Below, in pieces: positions 31,549-36,982 of a DNA stretch of 36,982 bases. A program made the position numbers and the translations under genes. Positions within the stretch are counted from its first letter, which is position 1. The number at the start of each line of letters is the position of its first letter. The stretch is from Accumulibacter sp031732815 (lineage in GTDB: Bacteria; Pseudomonadota; Gammaproteobacteria; Burkholderiales; Rhodocyclaceae): NCBI RefSeq assembly GCF_031732815.1, contig NZ_JAVMKF010000078.1, positions 1 through 36,982 on the forward strand. Direction: 5' to 3'. Below the pieces are notes generated by a model. That model did no database searches and had not been told where the DNA came from. It saw nothing but the letters and a program-made list of their open reading frames with translations.

Positions 31549-33843
31549 ATGTTGGATTTTCACCGGCCGCGCCGTGTGGCGCTGGCCGTTGCCCTTGCCT
31601 GTTCGGGAATGGCGAGTGCCGAAGCAGCCGAGCGAGGCGAGTCGGACGCCCCGATGCTCGGCGACATCGTCGTCAGCGACTCGAAGATCCAGTCTGTGCC
31701 GGCAGCGCTTTCGCTCACGCCCGCTCGCCTGCGCCAGATGCGCGCGGCGACGAGCGACACGGCCAGCCTGTTGCGCGACATCCCCGGCGTCGACCTGCAG
31801 GCGGGGGGTGGCGTTTCCAGTCTGCCGGTGATTCATGGTCTGGCCGATGATCGTCACCGCATCAAGCTCGACGGAATGGACTTGATCTCCACCTGCCCCA
31901 ACCACATGAATCCGCCGCTGTCCTACATCGAGCCAAGCCAGGTCGGCAGCCTGACCGTGCACAGCGCGCTGCCGCCGGTCAGCGCCGGTGGCGACAGTAT
32001 CGGCAGTACGATCATCGTCAAGTCGCGGCCGCCACGCTTTGCCGCCGCGCGCGACGTTCTGCTCAACAGCGGCGAGTTCGGCGCCTACTATCGCTCGAAC
32101 GGCGGTGCCTTCGGCGGCAATCTTGCCGCGACGCTGGCCAGCGACCAACTGAGTGTCGGCTACCAAGCGGCCTACGCCGAGTCCGACAACTACCGCGCGG
32201 GACAAGCGTTCAAGACGACGCGCGAAACGGGGCGCGCCGGCCACCGGCTGGCGCTCGACGAAGTCGGATCGAGCGCGTACCGGACCGCCAGCCAGGCGCT
32301 CGGCCTGGCCCTGCGCCACGAGAACCACCTGATCGACCTCAAGTTCGGCTGGCAGAACGTTCCCGAGCAGCTTTACCCGAACCAGCGCATGGACATGACC
32401 GACAACCGTCAGCAGCGGGCAAACCTGCAGTACCAAGGGCAGTTTGCCTGGGGAAGCCTGGAAGCACGGGCCTACCGCGAAAGCGTCCGGCACAAGATGG
32501 ATTTCGGCACCGACAAGAGGTTCTGGTATGGCACAGCCACTGGCGGCCCGACCGCTGCCTTCGCCACGCCGTGTTCGCCGATTGGCGTCAACTGTGCAGC
32601 CGGCATGCCGATGGAAAGCGAGAGCAGCAACCTCGGCGCCTCAGTGCACGCCGCGATCGATCTGAGCCCGCAGGATCTGCTGCGCGTCGGCGTCGATCAG
32701 CAACGCTACCGTCTCGATGACTGGTGGCCACCGTCCGGGGCTGGCATGTGGCCGGGGACGTTCTGGAACATCAACAACGGCCAGCGCGATCGCCTGGGCG
32801 CCTTCGCCGAATGGGAAGGACGCTTGAATGCGCGCTGGACGACGCTTCTCGGCGTACGCTACGAACGCGTTCGCATGGACGCGGACATGGTGCAAGGCTA
32901 CAGCACGGCCAGCGGCGCGACGGGCAATCAGTATGCCGACGCCAACGCCTTCAACGCGCGCAAGCATGCGCGGACCGACCACAACTGGGAGATGACGGCG
33001 CTTGCCCGGCATGTGCCGAATCGCGCTGTCGACCTCGAGTTCGGCTTCGCACACAAGGTGCGCTCACCCAATCTTTACGAGCGCTATACGTGGTCGACCT
33101 GGTCGATGGCGGCGGTGATGAACAACTTCGCTGGCGACGGCAACGGCTACCTCGGGAATCTCGATCTGAAACCCGAAAAGGCCTGGACGCTGAGCGCTAC
33201 GCTCGATTGGCACGCCGACGATCGAAGCTGGGCGTTGACCGCGACGCCGTATTACACCCGGGTGAGCGATTACATCGACGCGCTGCGCTGCACCAGCGGC
33301 GCATCATGCACACCGGCCAACGCGACTAGCAGCAACAGTTTCGTCGTCCTGCAATATGCCAACCAGGCGGCGCGCCTGGTCGGCGTCGACCTCTCCGGAC
33401 ACGCTCCGCTCGCCGCAACAGCACTTGGCAGCTTCGCCGTCAAGGGCAAGCTCGGCTATACCAACGGCAGGAACCGCGACACCGGCGATTCCCTGTACAA
33501 CATCATGCCGCTCAACGCCCGACTCAGCCTGACGCATACCCTGGGCGGCTGGGACAATGCCGTTGAGCTTGTGACGGTAAAACGAAAGGACAAGGTGGCA
33601 GACGCGCGCAATGAAATCCGGACGCCGGGCTACAGCCTGGTGAATCTGCGCGCCAGCCACACCTGGAAGGACGTGCGCGTCGATTTCGGCATCGACAACG
33701 TGTTCGACAAGTTCTATGTCCAGCCGCTTGGCGGTGCATACCTTGGTCAGGGGACCACCATGAGCATCAACGCCGTCCCCTGGGGGATCGGGCTTCCGGG
33801 TATGGGGCGCTCGTTTTACGCCGGGATCAGCGTCAAGCTGTGA
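31549..33843 (+). CDS. TonB-dependent outer-membrane receptor, OprC/NosA-like copper importer
   Basis: The 764-residue protein has a signal peptide (RRVALAVALACSGMASAEAA), a possible TonB box (DIVVSD), a plug (LLRDIPGVDLQAGGGVSSLP, then IHGLADDRHRIKLDGM) and a 22-strand-type barrel ending FYAGISVKL. C116 and M120 form CPNHM (CxxxM) in the plug, and H315 and M317 form HKM (HxM) in the barrel. In P. aeruginosa OprC, C143/M147 and H323/M325 are the copper ligands, which makes copper the best substrate guess. NosA of Pseudomonas stutzeri belongs to the same family and supplies N2O reductase. ATG 31549 has GAGGAGAG. No cobalamin riboswitch was seen in the 190-base leader. ExbBD are encoded 12 kb away. 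Confidence 0.88.
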   Translation: MLDFHRPRRVALAVALACSGMASAEAAERGESDAPMLGDIVVSDSKIQSVPAALSLTPARLRQMRAATSDTASLLRDIPGVDLQAGGGVSSLPVIHGLADDRHRIKLDGMDLISTCPNHMNPPLSYIEPSQVGSLTVHSALPPVSAGGDSIGSTIIVKSRPPRFAAARDVLLNSGEFGAYYRSNGGAFGGNLAATLASDQLSVGYQAAYAESDNYRAGQAFKTTRETGRAGHRLALDEVGSSAYRTASQALGLALRHENHLIDLKFGWQNVPEQLYPNQRMDMTDNRQQRANLQYQGQFAWGSLEARAYRESVRHKMDFGTDKRFWYGTATGGPTAAFATPCSPIGVNCAAGMPMESESSNLGASVHAAIDLSPQDLLRVGVDQQRYRLDDWWPPSGAGMWPGTFWNINNGQRDRLGAFAEWEGRLNARWTTLLGVRYERVRMDADMVQGYSTASGATGNQYADANAFNARKHARTDHNWEMTALARHVPNRAVDLEFGFAHKVRSPNLYERYTWSTWSMAAVMNNFAGDGNGYLGNLDLKPEKAWTLSATLDWHADDRSWALTATPYYTRVSDYIDALRCTSGASCTPANATSSNSFVVLQYANQAARLVGVDLSGHAPLAATALGSFAVKGKLGYTNGRNRDTGDSLYNIMPLNARLSLTHTLGGWDNAVELVTVKRKDKVADARNEIRTPGYSLVNLRASHTWKDVRVDFGIDNVFDKFYVQPLGGAYLGQGTTMSINAVPWGIGLPGMGRSFYAGISVKL

Positions 33844-34040
33844 TACCGTCGCGCGCCGCGCGCGGGCTGGTCGAGCGGGGCAAGAAAGCGGTATGTGTAT
33901 GTTCGCCGAATGGACGCGTCGCCTGCCTCTGACCAGGTCGTCAATCTCCGCTGGCGGAAGCTCGACCATACCGTCTCAGGCAAATCGGTCAATGTGAAAG
34001 AAAACTCCAGGCTGAAGGGGTCAGGACAGCGCTGAAAGGT

Positions 34041-34059
34041 GCCCGGCACAGGGCCGGGC
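34041..34059 (-). terminator. Candidate terminator of the NO reductase gene
   Basis: A 7-bp stem GCCCGGC/GCCGGGC with a 5-base loop, followed on the minus strand by ACCTTTC. The T-run is weak. It lies about 65 bases beyond the NO reductase stop codon. Confidence 0.4.
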
Positions 34060-34123
34060 CAAGAGAGAAAGGTGTAAGCAACGGTTTCCTGCGACCGATT
34101 GCGCATCGGCCAAACCGTATGGC

Positions 34124-36391
34124 TCAGGCGATCTGGCGCACGCCGCCGGCAACCGGCGCTGCCTTGCGCGCACCAAGCAGCTTGCAGGCAAACAGCGCGA
34201 GGAACAGCGTGCCGAACGCGAAGACGATGTCACCCGGCACGCGTGCCCAGACGAAGCCCTCCATCAGCGCGCCATGCACGAACTCGGGCGAACGGGCGAA
34301 CCAGACGCCGTGCGTGATGCTGGCCCATGCTTGGCCGATGCCGGCGGGCACCAGCGACATGAAGACCATCATCGCCAGACCGATGTTCAGCGACCAGAAG
34401 GTTCCGGCGAGCAGCCGATCGGACCATGCGGCACGCGGGAAAAGGCCGCGCAGGCAGAAGAGCATGAGGCCGATGCCGAGCATGCCGTACACCCCGAACA
34501 GCGCCGCGTGACCGTGCGCTGCGGTCATATTCATGCCCTGCATGTAGTACAGCGCGATCGGCGTGTTGATCGAGAAACCGAGCAGGCCTGCCCCGACCAC
34601 GTTCCAGAAGCCGACTGCGATGAAGCATAGAATCGGCCACTTGTAGGCAGCCACCCATTCGGCCGCCTGCGAACGCTGGTAGTTGCGCCACGCCTCGACG
34701 CCGATCATCGCCAGCGGCACCACTTCCAGCGCCGAGAACATTGCGCCGATGGCGATCACCGAGGTCGGTGTGCCGGTGAAGTAGAGATGGTGCAGCGTGC
34801 CGAGGATGCCGCCAAACAGGAAGACGATGGTCTCGGCAACGATGGCGGTGTTGGCGGCGGCAGCGCGAACCAGGCCAAGACGGGTGAACAGGAGTGCGAT
34901 GACGGCGGTGGCGAACACTTCGAAAAAGCCTTCGACCCAGAGGTGCACCAGCCACCAGCGCCAGTACTCGATCATCGAGTAGTGCGTTTGGCGGCCCCAA
35001 GCCAGCGAGGTCGCGTAGAAGCCGCCGATGCACAGCGCGGAGAGGAAGACCATGGCGATCAGGCCGCGCGATTCCGAAGGTGTCTTCAGCGCCGGCCACA
35101 AGCCACGAGCGAGCAGCGCCACCCAGATGAGCAGGCCGACGAAGAGCAGGATCTGCCAGACGCGGCCCATGCTGGTGAACTCGAGGCCCTGGTTGCCGAT
35201 CCAGAAAGCGAATTCGTTGCCCGGGTTGTGCAGGCTGCCGACCCAACCGGTGGCGGTGGATCCGGCGACGATGAAGAGCAGCGCGTAGAACAGCAGGTTC
35301 ACGCCAAGCTTCTGATACTTCGGCTCATGGCCGGAGATCGCCGGCGCAATGTAGAGGCCGGTGGCAAGCCAGGCGGTGGCGATCCAGAGCACGGCAAACT
35401 GCGTGTGGATGGTGCGGCTGACCGTGAAGGGCAGAATCTCGCCGATCGGGATGCCGAACAGCGCGGTGCCTTCGACCGCGTAGTGCGCGGTGAGCACACC
35501 CATGCCGACCTGGGCCAGGATCAGCGCAATCACCACGAAGAAGTACTTCCGCGTCGCCAGCATCGACGGCGTCGGCTTCAGGCTGAACAGCGGGTCGGTC
35601 TTCGGCGGCAGCGGGTCGCTTTGCTCATGGCGCGAATGGAAGAAGATCATGCCGGCGATGGCGCCGATCATCAGGATGACGCTGGCGATCGACCAGATGC
35701 CGGTGCCGGCGGTCGGCGTGTTGCCGACCAGCGGCTCGTGCGGCCAGTTGCTGGTGTAGGAAAGCCCGCTCTCGCCCGGGCGATCGGTGGTCGCCGACCA
35801 GGCGCTCCAGAAGAAGAAGGCGGACAGCGCCTCGCGGTCTTCGGCGAGCTTGAGCACCCCGGGCAACATCGCGTACTGCTCGCGCAGAGCGGCGAGCGAA
35901 GCTTCGTCACTGAAGAGGTCGACGTAGTGCTGTGCGACCTGCTGCACGGCCTCGGCGCGTTCGGCGGACAGGGTGACGACGTTCGTAGCCGCGTCGTGCG
36001 TGTTGCGGCGCATCTCGCTCTTCAGCTCGGCGTCGAGGGCCGCCTGCTGGCCGGCCTGCAGGTGGGCGTAGCCGGTGCCGTGCTGTTGCTGCGCACGAAT
36101 CTCGCGCAGCGCGATCGCCTCGCGATGCAGCCAATCGGCCGACCAGTCCGGCGCCAGGTAGGAGCCGTGGCCCCAGACCGAGCCGAACTGCTGGCCCCCG
36201 GCGGCGAGCCAGGCCTCCTGGCCGCGCTGGACGCTGCCTTCGGCGAAGAGGACTTCGCCCTTCGAGTTGACGACGGCCCTGGGAATCGGCGGGGCGCTGA
36301 CGTAGATCTCGTTCCCGACCCAGCCAAGCGCGGCGAAGGAGAGGACAAAGATCACCGCCAGCCAGGTCCAGAGCTTGCGTGTGGCGTGCAT
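34124..36391 (-). CDS. norZ: Quinol-dependent nitric oxide reductase (qNOR, single subunit)
   Basis: Reduces 2 NO to N2O using quinol. The 755-residue protein fuses a NorC-like N-terminal extension, without a haem c motif, to a NorB-type haem-copper oxidase fold. The N-terminal helix (WLAVIFVLSFAALGWVGNEI) is followed by a periplasmic domain (about 35-215: GQEAWLAAGGQQFGSVWGHG and YLAPDWSADWLHREA). The core has TIHTQFAVLWIATAWLATG (haem ligand), the FeB/Glu region LVHLWVEGFFEVFATAV, LGTLHHLYFTGTP and MTAAHGHAALFGVYGM. Lack of a partner norC supports qNOR. ATG 36391 has an AAAGGAAA site. Its promoter is flanked by two NsrR boxes, and nsrR lies just upstream on the same strand. Confidence 0.95.
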   Translation of the reverse strand: MHATRKLWTWLAVIFVLSFAALGWVGNEIYVSAPPIPRAVVNSKGEVLFAEGSVQRGQEAWLAAGGQQFGSVWGHGSYLAPDWSADWLHREAIALREIRAQQQHGTGYAHLQAGQQAALDAELKSEMRRNTHDAATNVVTLSAERAEAVQQVAQHYVDLFSDEASLAALREQYAMLPGVLKLAEDREALSAFFFWSAWSATTDRPGESGLSYTSNWPHEPLVGNTPTAGTGIWSIASVILMIGAIAGMIFFHSRHEQSDPLPPKTDPLFSLKPTPSMLATRKYFFVVIALILAQVGMGVLTAHYAVEGTALFGIPIGEILPFTVSRTIHTQFAVLWIATAWLATGLYIAPAISGHEPKYQKLGVNLLFYALLFIVAGSTATGWVGSLHNPGNEFAFWIGNQGLEFTSMGRVWQILLFVGLLIWVALLARGLWPALKTPSESRGLIAMVFLSALCIGGFYATSLAWGRQTHYSMIEYWRWWLVHLWVEGFFEVFATAVIALLFTRLGLVRAAAANTAIVAETIVFLFGGILGTLHHLYFTGTPTSVIAIGAMFSALEVVPLAMIGVEAWRNYQRSQAAEWVAAYKWPILCFIAVGFWNVVGAGLLGFSINTPIALYYMQGMNMTAAHGHAALFGVYGMLGIGLMLFCLRGLFPRAAWSDRLLAGTFWSLNIGLAMMVFMSLVPAGIGQAWASITHGVWFARSPEFVHGALMEGFVWARVPGDIVFAFGTLFLALFACKLLGARKAAPVAGGVRQIA

Positions 36392-36422
36392 GGCGTTTCC
36401 TTTCGTGGTTGATGAACAGCAT

Positions 36423-36445
36423 AAGAAGAGTTTTCTATGCATCTT
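36423..36445. promoter_or_regulatory. NsrR operator, promoter-proximal
   Basis: AAGAAGAGTTT, one base, CTATGCATCTT: an 11-1-11 inverted repeat matching the NsrR consensus (AAGATGCATTT half-sites). One arm is near-perfect (AAGATGCATAG) and the other has three mismatches. It lies over the predicted start of transcription and early leader of norZ. Confidence 0.7.
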
Positions 36446-36454
36446 TTAGGAGGG

Positions 36455-36483
36455 ATATTATTCGAAGCCCTTGAAAGATGCAA
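36455..36483 (-). promoter_or_regulatory. Candidate sigma-70 promoter of norZ
   Basis: Minus-strand TTGCAT (36478-36483), 17 bases, TAATAT (36455-36460). The -35 lies inside the distal NsrR box, and the proximal box covers the start of transcription. This arrangement fits NO-relieved repression. Confidence 0.5.
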
Positions 36484-36497
36484 CTGCTATGCATCTT
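36475..36497. promoter_or_regulatory. NsrR operator, promoter-distal
   Basis: AAGATGCAACT, one base, CTATGCATCTT: an 11-1-11 inverted repeat with AAGATGCA in both arms, a strong NsrR-type site. Its centre (36486) is 52 bases from that of the proximal box, about five helical turns. Confidence 0.8.
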
Positions 36498-36541
36498 TTG
36501 CGGCAAGCTGCCGCAATGGGGTCATCCGGAATGCCGGTGGA

Positions 36542-36979
36542 TCAGGCGACAGGGAAGAAGGTGAGGATGCTGCGCTCGCTCCTGCCGACGAGATCGGCCA
36601 GCGTCATCTCGTCGAGCACCTTGAGGAAGGCGGCCAGCGCCCTGGAAAGGCCGACTTTCAGCTTGCAGCCGGGATCGAGAATGCACTGACAGCCCTCGGC
36701 AGCGAAACACTCGACGAGATCCATGCACGGTTCCATCTGGCGCACCACCTCGCCAACGACGATCTGACGCGGCGGACGGGCAAGGCGCAGGCCACCGCCC
36801 TTGCCGCGCAAGCCCTCGACGAAGCCGGCCCGGATCAGCGCGTTGACCACCTTCATCAGGTGGTTTCGCGAGACGGCGAAGCGATCAGAGATCTCCTGGA
36901 TGGTAACCAGTCGGTCCGTGTTGCTGCCGAGATAGATCAGGGCGCGCAGGGCGAAATCGGTGTGCTGGGTGATATACAT
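36542..36979 (-). CDS. nsrR: NO-sensing Rrf2-family repressor NsrR
   Basis: The 145-residue regulator starts MYITQHTDFALRALIYLG, the NsrR/Rrf2 N-terminus, with a winged helix (IQEISDRFAVSRNHLMKVVN and the wing GLRGKGGGLRLARPP). Cluster-binding cysteines are C91, C97 or C99, and C105 in ECFAAEGCQCILDPGCKLK, followed by LDEMTLADLVGR, which is typical of NsrR. NsrR carries an Fe-S cluster; NO destroys it and releases repression. The gene is complete and ends 150 bases before norZ on the same strand, with two operators between. Its own promoter lies beyond the right edge. Co-transcription with norZ is possible in part. Confidence 0.95.
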   Translation of the reverse strand: MYITQHTDFALRALIYLGSNTDRLVTIQEISDRFAVSRNHLMKVVNALIRAGFVEGLRGKGGGLRLARPPRQIVVGEVVRQMEPCMDLVECFAAEGCQCILDPGCKLKVGLSRALAAFLKVLDEMTLADLVGRSERSILTFFPVA

Positions 36980-36982
36980 GAA

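Noticed and set aside
34787..36412. 541-codon plus-strand open frame opposite norZ
   Set aside because: Its composition is shadow-like (Glu/Gly/Arg rich), and norZ on the other strand is complete and conserved.
1..36982. CRISPR arrays, tRNA or rRNA genes, transposases, prophage or integrase genes
   Set aside because: Not seen. Intergenic spaces are short, and none contains cloverleaf, repeat-spacer or transposase signatures.

Overview
The window reads as a high-GC betaproteobacterial chromosome segment, most likely Rhodocyclales and plausibly Candidatus Accumulibacter. This placement is an inference from gene content, the exbB-exbD-lpxK-Trm112-kdsB-adk order, and protein flavour; no database was consulted. 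A run of exactly 100 N at 16219-16318 shows it is a scaffold from a draft or metagenome assembly. Coding density is high, I saw no tRNA, rRNA, CRISPR array or insertion sequence, and most of the window is ordinary chromosomal backbone.

Left part (1-12.7 kb): the rpsP-rimM-trmD operon runs leftward off the edge. It is followed by an uncharacterised PilZ-like protein gene, thrC and a GGDEF diguanylate cyclase. Next come a secreted caspase-fold protein with five C-terminal MORN repeats, an orphan MurG/GT28-like glycosyltransferase, rng (RNase G), murJ (lipid II flippase) and a PEBP/YbhB-family protein.

Middle part (12.7-23.3 kb): a membrane H+-pyrophosphatase carries an unexpected C-terminal OmpA-like peptidoglycan-binding domain. 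Upstream of it is a leftward cluster exbB-exbD-lpxK-Trm112-kdsB-adk, with kdsB broken by the assembly gap. xseA and sodB run rightward and meet a leftward methyl-accepting chemotaxis protein gene.

Right part (23.3-37 kb): this is the accessory-looking section, built around copper and nitric oxide. A leftward four-gene operon encodes a small Cys-containing secreted protein, an outer-membrane factor, a CusB-type adaptor and a CusA-type RND pump. The adaptor and the pump keep the Met residues of the E. coli Cu(I)/Ag(I) relay. Two rightward genes lie beyond it: a phospholipase D-like/FHA fusion, and a TonB-dependent receptor with the CxxxM plus HxM pattern of the copper importer OprC/NosA. At the right edge nsrR precedes a quinol-dependent NO reductase gene, and two 11-1-11 NsrR-type operators flank the NO reductase promoter. 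Together these suggest a denitrifying or NO-exposed cell that imports copper under control, exports excess Cu(I), and detoxifies NO.

The most unusual items are the pyrophosphatase-OmpA fusion, the PLD-FHA fusion, the caspase-MORN protein, and the paired copper import and export genes. Several very long antisense open frames opposite real genes are GC-rich shadows and were rejected.
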